A DNA stretch of 64,000 nt, from assembly GCF_024451105.1 (NCBI RefSeq), contig NZ_JANGEY010000004.1, positions 124,001 through 188,000 on the forward strand, in the 5' to 3' direction. The notes under the pieces are model-generated. The model worked only from the letters and a program-made list of their open reading frames with translations. It was not told the DNA's origin and searched no databases. The DNA is from Stutzerimonas stutzeri. Its GTDB lineage: Bacteria > Pseudomonadota > Gammaproteobacteria > Pseudomonadales > Pseudomonadaceae. The translations under genes were made by a program, and so were the position numbers. The number at the start of each line of letters is the position of its first letter. Position 1 is the stretch's first letter. Shown here one piece after another: positions 54,146-63,521 of this stretch.

Positions 54146-56083
54146 ATGCGGCTCTTCCTCTGCGAAAAACCCTCCCAGGCCAAGGACATCGCCAAGGCGC
54201 TCGGCGCCAGCCGGCGCGGCGAGGGCTGCTGGCTGGGCAGCGGGGTGGCGGTGACCTGGTGCATCGGCCACCTGCTGGAGACCGCGCCGCCGGACGCCTA
54301 CGACGCGCGCTACAAGCGCTGGAACCTGGCCGACCTGCCCATAGTCCCGGAAAAGTGGAAGATGCTGGTCAAGAGCAAGACCGCCAGCCAGTTCAAGGCG
54401 GTCAAGCGCCTGCTCGGCGAATGCGCCGAGCTGGTGATCGCCACCGACGCCGACCGCGAGGGCGAGATGATCGCCCGGGAGCTGGTCGAACACTGCCGCT
54501 ATCGCGGGCCGATCCAGCGCCTGTGGCTGTCGGCGCTGGACGACGCCTCGATCCGCAAGGCGCTCAGGGCGCTCAAGCCGGGCAGCGAGACCTTCCACCT
54601 CTACCATGCCGCGCTGGGCCGCTCGCGCGCCGACTGGCTGATCGGCATGAACATGAGCCGGCTGTTCACCCTGCTCGGCCGCCAGTCCGGCTACCAGGGC
54701 GTGCTCTCGGTGGGCCGGGTGCAGACCCCGACCCTGCGCCTGGTGGTGGATCGCGACCGCAGCATCGCCGCCTTCGTGCCGGTGCCCTACTGGGCCATCG
54801 AGGTGCGGCTGCTGGCCGAGGGGATCCCCTTCACCGCGCAGTGGCGCGCCCCGGAAGACACCTGCGACGAACAGGGCCGCTGCCTCAGGCCCGAGCTGGC
54901 CCGAGAAGCGGCGGAGGCGATGCGCCGCGCCGGCCGCGCGCGGCTGGTCGGACTGAACACCGAGCGCATCCGCGAGGCGCCGCCGCTGCCCTTCGATCTG
55001 GGCACCCTGCAGGAACTGTGCTCGAAGAAGCTCGGCCTCGGCGCCCAGGAAACCCTCGACATCGCCCAGGCGCTGTACGAGACCCACAAGGTCGTCACCT
55101 ACCCGCGCAGCGACTGCGGCTACCTGCCGCTCAGCCAGCACGCCGAAGCCCCGGCGATCCTCGCCGCGCTGGCCGCCGCCGATCCGGCGCTGGCCGCCCT
55201 ACAGCCGCACCTCGACGCCCGACGCCGCTCGCGGGCCTGGAACGACGGGAAAGTGGGCGCCCACCACGGCATCATCCCCACCGCCGCGGCGCAGGCCTCG
55301 GCCAGACTGGCCGGCAAGCCGCGCGCGGTGTTCGAGCTGATCCGCGCCCGCTACCTGGCGCAGTTCCTCGCCAACCACGAGTACGAGCGCACCCAGGCCG
55401 ACTTCGACTGCGCCGGCCAGGCATTGCGTGCGCTGGGCAAGCGCATCGTCGAGCCGGGCTGGCGGCGCGCCCTGCCCGAAGCACTGGCCCCGGCCAGGGG
55501 CCGCCAGGCGCCCGAGCCGCAGGTGCTGCCGGCGCTCGCCGAGGGCCAGGACTGCGCGGTGGACGAGGTGACCCTCAAGGACCTGCACACCCAGCCGCCC
55601 AAGCCCTACACCGAGGGCGACCTGATCAAGGCGATGAAGAACGTCGCCAGGCTGGTCGACGACCCGCGCCTCAAGCAGAAGCTCAAGGACACCACCGGCA
55701 TCGGCACCGAGGCGACCCGCGCCGGGATCATCCAGGGCCTGCTCGAGCGCGGCTACCTGAGCAAGCAGGGCAAGGCGCTGGCCGCCACCCCGGCGGCCTT
55801 CGCCCTGATCGACGCAGTGCCGCGTCCCATCGCCGACCCCGGCACCACGGCGATCTGGGAGCAGGCGCTGGACATGGTGCAGAGCGGCGAGATGCCGCTG
55901 GAGGAGTTCGTCGCCAAGCAGTCGGCGTGGATGAGCAGGCTGGTCGAGCGCTGCGCCGGACTGCGCCTGAGCATCGACGGGCCGCCGCCGGCCGGCGCCG
56001 CGCCGTGGAAGAAGAAGCGCAAGAGCACACCGCGCAAGGCGACGAGCGGCGGACGTCGGCCCAGGTCGCCTGCGCCGCGATGA
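54146..56083 (+). CDS. topB: DNA topoisomerase III
   Basis: Type IA topoisomerase that decatenates single-strand-linked DNA. The 645-residue product begins [20 protein letters not shown] with the TOPRIM glutamate. TOPRIM DxD is in [21 protein letters not shown] near 95-115. The active-site tyrosine is in [18 protein letters not shown] near residue 318. Later motifs include [11 protein letters not shown] and [21 protein letters not shown]. No C-terminal zinc fingers; the tail is basic ([19 protein letters not shown]), as in E. coli TopB. The ATG at 54146 was chosen by family alignment; longer frames lack similarity. It is divergent from aroC. Confidence 0.95.
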   Translation: MRLFLCEKPSQAKDIAKALGASRRGEGCWLGSGVAVTWCIGHLLETAPPDAYDARYKRWNLADLPIVPEKWKMLVKSKTASQFKAVKRLLGECAELVIATDADREGEMIARELVEHCRYRGPIQRLWLSALDDASIRKALRALKPGSETFHLYHAALGRSRADWLIGMNMSRLFTLLGRQSGYQGVLSVGRVQTPTLRLVVDRDRSIAAFVPVPYWAIEVRLLAEGIPFTAQWRAPEDTCDEQGRCLRPELAREAAEAMRRAGRARLVGLNTERIREAPPLPFDLGTLQELCSKKLGLGAQETLDIAQALYETHKVVTYPRSDCGYLPLSQHAEAPAILAALAAADPALAALQPHLDARRRSRAWNDGKVGAHHGIIPTAAAQASARLAGKPRAVFELIRARYLAQFLANHEYERTQADFDCAGQALRALGKRIVEPGWRRALPEALAPARGRQAPEPQVLPALAEGQDCAVDEVTLKDLHTQPPKPYTEGDLIKAMKNVARLVDDPRLKQKLKDTTGIGTEATRAGIIQGLLERGYLSKQGKALAATPAAFALIDAVPRPIADPGTTAIWEQALDMVQSGEMPLEEFVAKQSAWMSRLVERCAGLRLSIDGPPPAGAAPWKKKRKSTPRKATSGGRRPRSPAPR

Positions 56084-56182
56084 GCGCACGAGGCCGGCAG
56101 GCCGCCCCGCCCTGTCTATAGTGTGGCCATGGGCCGGCGCCCCTCGGCGAACGGCGAACCCCCACCGACAGGCACACCGTCG

Positions 56183-57076
56183 ATGAACAAACCACAGATC
56201 GCCGTGATCGGCCTGGGCCGCCTCGGGCGCCGCTGCACCGAACTGCTGCTGAACGACCCGACCCTGGCCCTGGCCGGCGTGGTGCGCCGCACTCCGGCGC
56301 CGCTCGACTGGCTGGGCGACCGGCCGGTGGCCGGCCATGTCACCGAGCTGGAGCGGGTCGATGCCGCCCTGCTCTGCGTGCCACCGGACCGCATTCAAGG
56401 CGCGGCCCGCGAGCTGCTGCAGCAGCGCATCCCGCTGGTCGAGTGCGCGCGCCTGCACGGTGCTGCATTCGCCGCGCACCACGAGGAAATGCAGCGCATG
56501 GCCCGCCTCTACCGGGCCACCGCCATCGTCGGCGCCGGCAGCGATCCGGGCATGCTCTCCCTGCTGCGCAGCCAGTTCGCCTTGCTGATACCCCACGGAC
56601 ACACCCGCAGCAGCCTGCACACCGGCACCAGCCTGCATCACTCGCTGGCGGCCGAGGGCGTCGCCGGAGTGCGCAAGGCACTGGCGATGGAACAGAAGAC
56701 CGCGCAAGGGGCGCTGCAGCGCTACGTCTACGTCGAGCTGGAGCCGGGCGCCGACGCCGCCGCCGTCGAGCGGGCGATCCGCCACGACCCGCTCTATCTC
56801 GACGAGGAAACCCTGGTATTCGTGGTAGACAGCGTCGCCGATCTGGAGGCCGAGCGCGGCGTGCTGCTGGAGCGCCATGCGGCGCCCGGCGACGCCAGCC
56901 ATGCCGCCCTGCTGCTCGAGGCTCGCTTCGACGAGATCGACCTGGCGGCGCGCATGATGCTGGCCGGCGCCCGGGCACTGCCGCTGCTGGCGCACGGCGC
57001 CCATTCGCCGCTCGACCTGCCGCCGCGGGTACTGTGGGGCGAGCAGAGCGCGGCAGCGGCACTGGAGTGGCTGTAG
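56183..57076 (+). CDS. Diaminopimelate-dehydrogenase-like NAD(P)-dependent oxidoreductase
   Basis: A 297-residue Rossmann protein resembling meso-diaminopimelate dehydrogenase. It begins MNKPQIAVIGLGRLGRRCTELL. The segment ATAIVGAGSDPGMLSLLRSQFAL near 120-143 matches the conserved S/G-x-W/S-DPGM block of that family, and the C-terminal half has the alpha/beta domain. In the remembered Corynebacterium enzyme the substrate-site Trp precedes DPGM; here it is a serine, so specificity may differ. ATG at 56183 was chosen for family length. Most pseudomonads use the succinylated DAP route, so function is uncertain. Confidence 0.75.
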   Translation: MNKPQIAVIGLGRLGRRCTELLLNDPTLALAGVVRRTPAPLDWLGDRPVAGHVTELERVDAALLCVPPDRIQGAARELLQQRIPLVECARLHGAAFAAHHEEMQRMARLYRATAIVGAGSDPGMLSLLRSQFALLIPHGHTRSSLHTGTSLHHSLAAEGVAGVRKALAMEQKTAQGALQRYVYVELEPGADAAAVERAIRHDPLYLDEETLVFVVDSVADLEAERGVLLERHAAPGDASHAALLLEARFDEIDLAARMMLAGARALPLLAHGAHSPLDLPPRVLWGEQSAAAALEWL

Positions 57077-57139
57077 CGAAGACTCCGCAGCACTGTTCGT
57101 GCGGCGTGGGCAATCGACCCGGTGCGGACGGCGCCGCCA

Positions 57140-57168
57140 TTACCTTTACGTCAACGGAAAAATATAGT
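57140..57168 (+). promoter_or_regulatory. Candidate promoter of the alpha/beta hydrolase gene
   Basis: TTACCT (57140-57145), 17 bases, TATAGT (57163-57168). The -10 matches consensus at 5 of 6 positions; the -35 is weak. It lies about 110 bases upstream of the gene's ATG at 57278, in an otherwise gene-free 200-base gap. Confidence 0.45.
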
Positions 57169-57277
57169 CTCCTGTCGCCCTCGGCCCCTGCGGATTTCCC
57201 GGCCAGCCCGCCGGCGTCCCGCGCAGACGCGGGCTTGACCTACCGCGCAACCGCCAACCGCCCGCAAGGAGACCCCC

Positions 57278-58105
57278 ATGCAGCTTGCCGTTACCCAACA
57301 GGATCAGTGGATCGATACGGCCTGCGGCCGGATGTTCGTCCGCCGCTGGCGGCCGCTTGGCGCGGGCGATAGCGCGCAGACCGCGCCTGTCGTGCTGTTC
57401 CACGACTCGCTCGGCTGCGTGGAGCTGTGGCGGGACTTTCCGGAGCGGCTCGCCGCCGGCACGGGCCGCCAGGTGATCGCCTATGATCGCTTCGGCTTCG
57501 GCCGCTCGACAGCGCATCCCGGAAACTGGTCGAACCGCTTCATCCGCGACGAAGCGGAACGCTTCTTCCCGATGCTGCTGGCGGATCTCGGCATCGAACG
57601 CTTCGTCGCGCTGGGACACAGCGTCGGCGGCATCATGGCGGCCACCTGCGCGGCCCACCATCCGCAGCACTGCCAGGCGCTGATCACCCTGTCCGCGCTG
57701 GCCTTCGTGGAGGAGCGGACGCGACAGGGCATCCACCTCGCAAAGACCGAGTTCGCCAGGCCCGGGCAGATCGAGCGGCTCGAAAAATACCACGGCGAGC
57801 GGGCGCGCTGGGTCCTCGCGGCCTGGACGGACACCTGGCTGGCCGACTCCTTCGCCGACTGGACCATCGAGAGCCACGCACCTACCCTCGCCTGCCCGCA
57901 CCTGGTGATCCACGGCGCCGATGACGAATACGGCTCGCTGCTGCACCCCGAACGTCTGGCCAGGTTGACCCGCGCCGGCAGCGAATCGCTGATCCTCGAC
58001 GAATGCCGCCACTTCCCCCACCGGGAAGCTCCCGAGCGGGTGCTCGATGCGGTCGCCCGCTTCCTCGCCCGGCAGTCGGCCACCGGAGCGACCGCGGCCC
58101 GCTAG
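57278..58105 (+). CDS. Alpha/beta hydrolase
   Basis: A 275-residue alpha/beta-hydrolase fold enzyme. Oxyanion-hole region VVLFHDSLGCVELWRDFPERLAAG near 38-61 is followed by YDRFGFGRSTAHPGNW near 69. The nucleophile elbow is ALGHSVGGIMAATCAAHHP near residues 111-129 with Ser in GHSVGG. The acid and base are probably Asp in HGADDEYGSL and His in DECRHFPHREAPERV. No signal peptide. The substrate is unknown. A strong ribosome binding site (AAGGAGA) precedes the ATG at 57278. It is convergent with the small RNA gene. Confidence 0.88.
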   Translation: MQLAVTQQDQWIDTACGRMFVRRWRPLGAGDSAQTAPVVLFHDSLGCVELWRDFPERLAAGTGRQVIAYDRFGFGRSTAHPGNWSNRFIRDEAERFFPMLLADLGIERFVALGHSVGGIMAATCAAHHPQHCQALITLSALAFVEERTRQGIHLAKTEFARPGQIERLEKYHGERARWVLAAWTDTWLADSFADWTIESHAPTLACPHLVIHGADDEYGSLLHPERLARLTRAGSESLILDECRHFPHREAPERVLDAVARFLARQSATGATAAR

Positions 58106-58189
58106 AACGGCCCAGGCGACGCTGCGCCGAACGCACGCTGCGGCGCACGCCGAGCAGAGGGCCCGCCGGCAGTTTCGCGGAAAGCAGAA

Positions 58190-58561
58190 AGCACAAGGGG
58201 GAGCCCGCAGGCTCCCCCTTCAAGTCGGTCGTGCTGTGTTCTTCTTGTTGATACAGGCTTGTTGTTCTTGTTGGCTTGCCCGCCCGGACTCCATGGTCCG
58301 GTCAAGGTCCCAAGCAGGGACTCAAGAACAAACGTATTCCTTTGGACGCTGATGTCGCCACAACCCTTGCGGGTCCTACCGGTGCTGGCCGCTGCCTCGG
58401 GGCAGTTTTATCGTTCTCGGTCCGGTCGGGGGAGAACCCTGTCGGGCAACTCCTCTCCAAAAGAATCTGTTTGTTGCGCCTCCATCCGATTGTTCTTGTT
58501 GTTATGGAGTCGTTACGTGTTGTTTTTGTTCTGTTGTGCTGCGTTCTTGTTTTTGTTGTGC
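58190..58561 (-). ncRNA. crcZ: CrcZ-family small RNA (Crc/Hfq-sequestering)
   Basis: A non-coding RNA of about 370 nt that in pseudomonads binds Hfq/Crc through repeated A-rich motifs and relieves carbon catabolite repression. On the minus strand the predicted 5' end reads GCACAACAAAAACAAGAAC (58560 downward). A-rich AANAANAA-like boxes lie at about 58543-58558, 58519-58537, 58488-58503, 58466-58476, 58256-58275 and 58237-58251; the clearest is AACAACAAGAACAA near 58500. The middle (58290-58460) is GC-rich and structured. It has a sigma-54 promoter, CbrB-like upstream sites and an intrinsic terminator. Neither cbrB nor mvaB is adjacent, so whether it is CrcZ, CrcY or CrcX cannot be decided. 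Confidence 0.85.
58195..58220 (-). terminator. Terminator of the Crc-antagonist small RNA
   Basis: AAGGGGGAGCC (58195-58205) pairs with GGCTCCCCCTT (58210-58220), an 11-bp stem with CGCA loop. On the minus strand it is followed by GTGCTTTC. It lies at the 3' end of the small RNA and about 90 bases after the stop of the convergent hydrolase gene, which it may also serve. Confidence 0.8.
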
Positions 58562-58571
58562 CAAGAATAAG

Positions 58572-58586
58572 GCAGATGGCGTGCCA
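58572..58586 (-). promoter_or_regulatory. Sigma-54 (-24/-12) promoter of the small RNA
   Basis: On the minus strand TGGCAC (58586-58581), 5 bases, CTGC (58575-58572). This matches the TGGCAC-N5-TTGC pattern with one change. The start would fall near 58560, exactly where the A-rich RNA begins. Confidence 0.85.
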
Positions 58587-58660
58587 ACTTCAGAAAACCC
58601 TTATAAATCAACAAATTGAGAAATCCAAAGCACCGCACACAGCCCCCGAAGGGGCCGTTT

Positions 58661-58742
58661 CCGTTACCGGACTGCCCAGCGCCCGTTACGCCGGAAAGCC
58701 CCGGTAACACCTGAGGGTATGGCCGGTAACCGCTAGGTTACC
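58661..58742 (-). promoter_or_regulatory. CbrB-type upstream activating sequence
   Basis: Five GTTAC/GTAAC half-sites at 58663-58667, 58685-58689, 58704-58708, 58726-58730 and 58737-58741 lie 100-180 bases upstream of the small RNA start. On the minus strand one pair reads TGTTAC, 14 bases, GTAACG, fitting the TGTTAC-N14-GTAACA pattern I recall for CbrB. GGTAACCTAGCGGTTACC forms another palindromic pair. The sites overlap the 3' end of the CaiB gene. Confidence 0.7.
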
Positions 58743-59818
58743 GCCGCGCGCGCTTCCTCCCACAGCGGCGCATCCGCCGCCAGCCGCACCGAGGCGCGCG
58801 CCTCCCCCGGCGTGCGCGACAGCCGTGGCGCCGGCGCCACCTGCACCTGTCCGTCGACCTCGCGGTACACCCCACGCGCCTGCAGGTGCGGGTGCTGCGG
58901 CGCCTCGTCGAGGGTGAGCACCGGCGCGAAGCAGGCGTCGGTGCCCTCCAGCAGCGCGCACCACTCGTCCCGCGTGCGGCGGGCGAACAGCGCGGCCAGG
59001 CACTCGCCCTGCGCCGCCCATGCGGTCGGATCGGTGCAGCCGGCGTAGAGCTGCTCGGGCGCGTCGATCCGCTCCAGCAGCTCGCGCAGGAACTGCGGCT
59101 CCAGCGCGCCGACGGCGATCTCGCCGCCGTCGGCGCAGCGGTAGCAGCGGTAGTGCGGCGCGGCGCCGCCGAGCAGGTTGCGCTCGCGCTGCATCGACAG
59201 GCTGCCGCCGGCGAAGAAGCTCATCAGCGAGGACACCCCGTCGACGATGGCGGCGTCGACCACCTGGCCCTGCCCGGAGCGCTCGCGCTCCCACAGCGCG
59301 GTCATGATGCCGAAGGCGAGGAACAGCGAGCCGCCGCCGAAGTCGCCGACCAGGTTGAGCGGCGGGATCGCCGTGCCTGCGCGTCCGCCGATGGCCGCCA
59401 GCGCGCCGGTCAGGGCGATGTAGTTGATGTCGTGGCCGGCGGCGCGGGCCAGCGGGCCGTCCTGGCCCCAGCCGGTCATCCGCCCGTAGACCAGCCGCGG
59501 ATTGAGTTCGCGCAGCTCGTCCGGGCCGAGGCCGAGGCGCTCCATCACCCCGGGACGGAAGCCCTCGATCAGCACGTCGGCCCGCTCGGCCAGCTCCAGG
59601 CAGCGCGCCCGTCCGGCCGCGCTGCGGATGTCCAGCTCCAGCACCCGGCGGCCGCGGTCGGCCACCGGGTTGGGCCAGCCGTTGCCGCCGGCGCGCTCGA
59701 TGCGCACCACGTCGGCACCCATGTCGGCGAGCAGCATGGCGCAGTGCGGACCGGGGCCGATGCCGGCGAACTCCAGCACGCACAGGCCGGCCAGCGGCCC
59801 CTGGCGGTCGCTCGTCAT
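58733..59818 (-). CDS. CaiB/BaiF family CoA transferase or alpha-methylacyl-CoA racemase
   Basis: A 361-residue type III CoA-transferase-fold protein. The N-terminus [32 protein letters not shown] is typical of alpha-methylacyl-CoA racemases. [22 protein letters not shown] and [22 protein letters not shown] follow, and [17 protein letters not shown] is the racemase-like segment. [34 protein letters not shown] near 159-193 contains a conserved Asp. Racemase activity is more likely than transfer from the GHDINY motif. The start overlaps the acyl-CoA synthetase stop (ATGA). The last gene of the operon, its 3' end overlies the CbrB-like sites. Confidence 0.9.
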   Translation of the reverse strand: MTSDRQGPLAGLCVLEFAGIGPGPHCAMLLADMGADVVRIERAGGNGWPNPVADRGRRVLELDIRSAAGRARCLELAERADVLIEGFRPGVMERLGLGPDELRELNPRLVYGRMTGWGQDGPLARAAGHDINYIALTGALAAIGGRAGTAIPPLNLVGDFGGGSLFLAFGIMTALWERERSGQGQVVDAAIVDGVSSLMSFFAGGSLSMQRERNLLGGAAPHYRCYRCADGGEIAVGALEPQFLRELLERIDAPEQLYAGCTDPTAWAAQGECLAALFARRTRDEWCALLEGTDACFAPVLTLDEAPQHPHLQARGVYREVDGQVQVAPAPRLSRTPGEARASVRLAADAPLWEEARAAVT

Positions 59819-61446
59819 CCCTGCGCCTCCAGCCGCAACTCGGCGACCAGATAGTCGCGGTAGCGCTCGCGCAGCACCTTCTTGTCGATCTTGCCGGTGG
59901 CGGTCAGCGGCACGCGGTCGATGACCACCGCGTCGGGCATCCACCACTTGACGATGTGCGGCTCCAGATGGGCCAGCACGCGCTTGACGCACACCTCGGC
60001 GTCGGCGTGCGGCTCGATCACCAGCAGCGGGCGCTCCTCCCACTTGGGGTGGAACACGCCGACCACCGCGGCGATCTTCACCCCCGGGCAGGCCACCGCG
60101 ACGTTCTCGATGTCGATCGAGCTGACCCACTCGCCGCCGGACTTGATCACGTCCTTGCTGCGGTCGGTGATGCGCATGAAGCCGTCGCCGTCGAGGGTGG
60201 CGATGTCGCCGGTGTCGAACCAGCCGTCGGCATCCAGCGCGCTCTTCTCGCTGCGGAAGTAGCGCTCGACGGTCCACGGCCCGCGCACCAGCAGCTTGCC
60301 CGGGGTCATGCCGTCGCGCGGCAGCTCGCTGCCCTCCTCGTCGACGATCTTCAGCTCGATGCCGAACTGCAGGCGGCCCTGGCGGGTCCAGATCACCTCG
60401 TCGGTGGCCGCCTGGCCGCGCGCGGCGAGCTTGGGCGTCGGCGTCGAGATCACCCCGAGCGGGCTGGTCTCGGTCATCCCCCACAGCTGGCGAATGGTCA
60501 CCCCGTACTTGCCCTGGAACTTCTCGGCCATCGCCCGCGGCACCGCCGAGCCGCCGATCACCAGGCGCTCGAGCGTGCCGGCGTCCTCGCCGCTGCGCTC
60601 CAGGTGGTCGAGGTACATGGTCCAGATGGTCGGCACGCCACCGGAGAAGGTCACGCCCTCGTTCCGGATCAGCTCCTGCAGGCTGCGACCGTCCATCCTG
60701 TCGCAGGGCAGCACGAACTTGCAGCCGTTGATCGCCGCAGCGAACGGCAGGCCCCAGGCGGTGCCGTGGTACAGCGAGGAACAGGGCATCACGCAGTCGA
60801 AGGCCGACAGGCCGAAGGCGCCGCTGAGGCCGGCGGCCAGCGCGTGCAGCACCACCGAACGGTGGCTGTACAGCACGCCCTTGGGATCGCCGGTGGTGCC
60901 CGAGGTGTAGCAGAGCACCGCGCCGGCGTTCTCGTCGAAGCTCGGCCAGGCTATCGGCTGCTCCGCGGCGATCAGCGCCTCGTAGCTGGGCGCCTGGACT
61001 TCCGCGCAGTCGCGCTCCGACAACACGATGAAATGGCGGATGCGCGGCAACAGCGGGCGCAGGCGGGCGACCAGCGGCGCGAAGCTGCGGTCGAACAGCA
61101 GCACGCTGCTCTCGGCGTGGTTGAGGGTGAAGGCGATCTGCTCGTCGGACAGTCGCGGGTTGGCGGTGTGCAGCACCGCGCCGATGCCCGGCACGGCGAA
61201 GAACAGCTCGTAGTGGCGATGGGTGTTCCAGGCCAGCGAGGACACCCGGTCGCCGGCGCGTATCCCCAGGCGCTGCAGCAAGGAGGCCGCCTGCCCGGCG
61301 CGCTGCGCCAGGCCGCGATAGTCGTAGCGCCACAGCGGCTCGTCGACCAGCCGCGAGACGATCTCGGTATCGCCATGGGCGCTGGCGGCGTGGGTGAGGA
61401 TGCCGCTGATCAAGAGCGGCGCCTTCTGCATCAGACCTTCGAGCAT
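59815..61446 (-). CDS. Medium/long-chain acyl-CoA synthetase (AMP-binding)
   Basis: A 543-residue ATP-dependent CoA ligase of the ANL family, activating a fatty or aromatic-chain acid for beta-oxidation. The P-loop is [17 protein letters not shown] near residues 180-196. The adenylate motif is [12 protein letters not shown] near 330, and [39 protein letters not shown] near 415-452 gives the hinge and catalytic loop. The C-terminal Lys is in [17 protein letters not shown]. Start ATG at 61444-61446; upstream lies GAGGAAAT and an A-rich AACAACAACAAGAA motif. Exact chain-length preference is unknown. Confidence 0.94.
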   Translation of the reverse strand: MLEGLMQKAPLLISGILTHAASAHGDTEIVSRLVDEPLWRYDYRGLAQRAGQAASLLQRLGIRAGDRVSSLAWNTHRHYELFFAVPGIGAVLHTANPRLSDEQIAFTLNHAESSVLLFDRSFAPLVARLRPLLPRIRHFIVLSERDCAEVQAPSYEALIAAEQPIAWPSFDENAGAVLCYTSGTTGDPKGVLYSHRSVVLHALAAGLSGAFGLSAFDCVMPCSSLYHGTAWGLPFAAAINGCKFVLPCDRMDGRSLQELIRNEGVTFSGGVPTIWTMYLDHLERSGEDAGTLERLVIGGSAVPRAMAEKFQGKYGVTIRQLWGMTETSPLGVISTPTPKLAARGQAATDEVIWTRQGRLQFGIELKIVDEEGSELPRDGMTPGKLLVRGPWTVERYFRSEKSALDADGWFDTGDIATLDGDGFMRITDRSKDVIKSGGEWVSSIDIENVAVACPGVKIAAVVGVFHPKWEERPLLVIEPHADAEVCVKRVLAHLEPHIVKWWMPDAVVIDRVPLTATGKIDKKVLRERYRDYLVAELRLEAQG

Positions 61447-61461
61447 TGCGATTTCCTCGAC

Positions 61462-61478
61462 TTTCTTGTTGTTGTTTT
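61462..61478 (-). promoter_or_regulatory. Candidate Hfq/Crc-binding motif at the acyl-CoA synthetase start
   Basis: On the minus strand AAAACAACAACAAGAAA (61478-61462) ends about four bases before the GAGG ribosome binding site (61458-61455) of the acyl-CoA synthetase gene. It fits the AANAANAA consensus repeatedly and is of the same type as the boxes in the adjacent small RNA. Translational repression by Hfq/Crc is inferred. Confidence 0.65.
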
Positions 61479-61526
61479 CAACGGATATCGGCGGCCGGCT
61501 CCCTGGCCGCATGACGCAGGCACAGC

Positions 61527-62300
61527 TCAGCGATGGGTGAAGTTCGGCGCGCGCTTCTCGACGAAGGCCGCCATGCCTTCCTTCTGGTCGGCGGTGGCGA
61601 ACACCGAATGGAACACCCGCCGCTCGAAACGCACGCCCTCGCTGAGGCTGGTCTCGTCGACGCGGTTGATGCACTCCTTGATCAGCATCGCCGCGGTCAG
61701 CGACTTGCCGGCGATGCCGTGGGCCGCCTCGAGGGTCTTCTCCAGCAGGCTGTCGGCCGGGAACACCCGCGCCACCAGCCCGGCGACCTCGGCCTCGGCG
61801 GCGTCCATCATGCGCCCGGTCAGGCACATCTCCATGGCCTTGGCGCGGCCGATGGCGCGGGTCAGGCGCTGGGTGCCGCCGATGCCCGGCAGCACGCCGA
61901 GGGTGATCTCCGGCAGGCCGAAGCGCGCGTTGTCGGCGCAATAGATGAAGTCGCACATCAGCGCCAGCTCGCAGCCACCGCCCAGCGCGTAGCCGGACAC
62001 CGCGGCGATGACCGGCTTGCGCCGCGCGGCGATGCGGTCGGCTTGCGCGAAGTGGTCGTCGTGGTAGATCTGCGGGTAGGTCATGTCCGCCAGTTCCTTG
62101 ATGTCCGCACCGGCGGCGAAGGCCTTGCTGGAGCCGGTGAGGACGATGCAGCCGATCTGCGGGTCGGCCTCCAGGCGGTCGAGCGCCTGGTTGAGTTCGC
62201 CGACCAGCTGGGAGTTGAGCGCGTTGAGCGCCTGGGGACGATTGAGGGTGATCAGCGCGACGCGCTCCTGGATCTCCACCAGCAGGGTTTCGTAGTTCAT
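61527..62300 (-). CDS. Enoyl-CoA hydratase
   Basis: A 257-residue crotonase-fold protein hydrating trans-2-enoyl-CoA. It starts [32 protein letters not shown]. The oxyanion hole has [15 protein letters not shown] near 58-72. [17 protein letters not shown]-type segment reads [18 protein letters not shown] near 98-115 (first catalytic Glu). [25 protein letters not shown] carries the second Glu near 138. It lies 80 bases upstream of the acyl-CoA synthetase gene with no terminator in between. The two catalytic Glu residues are present, so full hydratase activity is likely. Confidence 0.94.
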   Translation of the reverse strand: MNYETLLVEIQERVALITLNRPQALNALNSQLVGELNQALDRLEADPQIGCIVLTGSSKAFAAGADIKELADMTYPQIYHDDHFAQADRIAARRKPVIAAVSGYALGGGCELALMCDFIYCADNARFGLPEITLGVLPGIGGTQRLTRAIGRAKAMEMCLTGRMMDAAEAEVAGLVARVFPADSLLEKTLEAAHGIAGKSLTAAMLIKECINRVDETSLSEGVRFERRVFHSVFATADQKEGMAAFVEKRAPNFTHR

Positions 62301-62316
62301 GGCTCTCTCCTTGTAT

Positions 62317-63507
62317 TCAGTCCAGCAGCTCGACGGCCATTGCCGTGGCCTCGCCGCCGCCGATGCAGATCGCCGCCACGCCACGGCGCAGGCCGTGGCT
62401 GCGCAGCGCCGCCAGCAGGGTCACCAGGATGCGCGCGCCGGAGGCGCCGATCGGGTGGCCGAGGGCGCAGGCGCCGCCGTGCACGTTGACCCTGGCGTGG
62501 TCGAGGCCCAGCTCGCGCATGGCGACCATGGCCACCACGGCGAAGGCCTCGTTGATCTCGATCAGGTCGACCTGATCGAGGCTCCAGCCGGTGCGCGCCA
62601 GCAGGTTGCGGATCGCGCCGATGGGCGCGGTGGGGAACAGGTTGGGCGCATCGGCGAAGGCGGCATGCCCGCGGATCGCCGCCAGCGGACGCAGGCCGCG
62701 ACGCTCGGCGTCGGACTGGCGCATCAGCACCAGCGCGGCGGCGCCGTCGGAGATCGAACTGGAGTTGGCCGCAGTCACCGTGCCGCCGTCGCGGAACGCC
62801 GGGCGCAGGGTCGGGATCTTCTCCGGGCTGGCCTTGGGCGGCTGCTCGTCGCTCTCGACCCGGCGCTGCTCGCGGCCCTGGGGCGCCGTCAGCGGCACGA
62901 TCTCCGCGGCGAAGCGACCGCTCGCCATGGCGTCGCGGGCGCGCTGCAGCGAGGCCAGCGCGTAGGCGTCCTGCTCCTCGCGGCTGAAACCGTGCTGCTG
63001 CGCGCAATCCTCGGCGAAGGTCCCCATCAGGCGGCCCTTGTCGTAGGCGTCCTCCAGGCCGTCGAGGAACATGTGGTCGAGCACCTTGCCGTGGCCCATG
63101 CGGTAGCCGGCGCGGGCCTTGTCGAGCAGGTAGGGGGCGTTGGACATGCTTTCCATGCCGCCGGCGACGACGATCTCGGCACTGCCGGCGCGCAGCAGGT
63201 CGTGGCCGAGGATGGCCGCCTGCATGCCCGAGCCGCACATCTTGTTGAGGGTGGTGCACACCGTGGAGCGCGACAGCCCGGCGCCGAGCGCCGCCTGACG
63301 CGCCGGCGCCTGACCGAGGCCGGCGGGCAGCACGCAGCCCATCAGCACCTCCTGCACCGCCTCAGGCGGCAGGCCGCTGCGCTCGACCGCGGCGCGGATG
63401 GCGACGGCGCCCAGTTCGGGGGCGGTCAGGTTCCGGAGGTCGCCCTGGAAACCGCCCATCGGGGTGCGGGCGCTGCCGACGATGACGATCGGATCTTCGT
63501 GGTTCAT
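62317..63507 (-). CDS. Acetyl-CoA acyltransferase (thiolase)
   Basis: A 396-residue thiolase acting in beta-oxidation or branched-chain catabolism. It starts [24 protein letters not shown] at 63505-63507, after CAGGAGA. The nucleophilic Cys is in [16 protein letters not shown] near 91, [11 protein letters not shown] is near 245-255, and the catalytic His and second Cys lie in [19 protein letters not shown] near 343-361 and [10 protein letters not shown] near 380. It is 16 bases before the enoyl-CoA hydratase and 14 bases after the SDR. An earlier in-frame start lacks a good binding site. Confidence 0.95.
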   Translation of the reverse strand: MNHEDPIVIVGSARTPMGGFQGDLRNLTAPELGAVAIRAAVERSGLPPEAVQEVLMGCVLPAGLGQAPARQAALGAGLSRSTVCTTLNKMCGSGMQAAILGHDLLRAGSAEIVVAGGMESMSNAPYLLDKARAGYRMGHGKVLDHMFLDGLEDAYDKGRLMGTFAEDCAQQHGFSREEQDAYALASLQRARDAMASGRFAAEIVPLTAPQGREQRRVESDEQPPKASPEKIPTLRPAFRDGGTVTAANSSSISDGAAALVLMRQSDAERRGLRPLAAIRGHAAFADAPNLFPTAPIGAIRNLLARTGWSLDQVDLIEINEAFAVVAMVAMRELGLDHARVNVHGGACALGHPIGASGARILVTLLAALRSHGLRRGVAAICIGGGEATAMAVELLD

Positions 63508-63521
63508 GGGGTGTTCTCCTG

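Larger units (their letters stand above)
58106..58732. other. Non-coding interval holding the small RNA and its control region
   Basis: 627 bases between the hydrolase and CaiB genes. It contains, on the minus strand, the CbrB-like sites, the sigma-54 promoter, the small RNA and its terminator. The T-rich plus-strand runs (TTGTTCTTGTTGTT) that look like low-complexity DNA are the complement of the RNA's Hfq/Crc boxes. No protein gene is supported here. Confidence 0.8.

Noticed and set aside
58276-58707. Short plus-strand frames with leucine- and valine-rich ends in the hydrolase-CaiB gap
   Set aside because: The hydrophobic stretch comes from the T-rich complement of the small RNA's A-rich boxes; there is no ribosome binding site, and the region is better explained as a CrcZ-type RNA.
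59956-61944. A 662-codon plus-strand frame
   Set aside because: Antisense to the acyl-CoA synthetase and hydratase genes, both fully supported.
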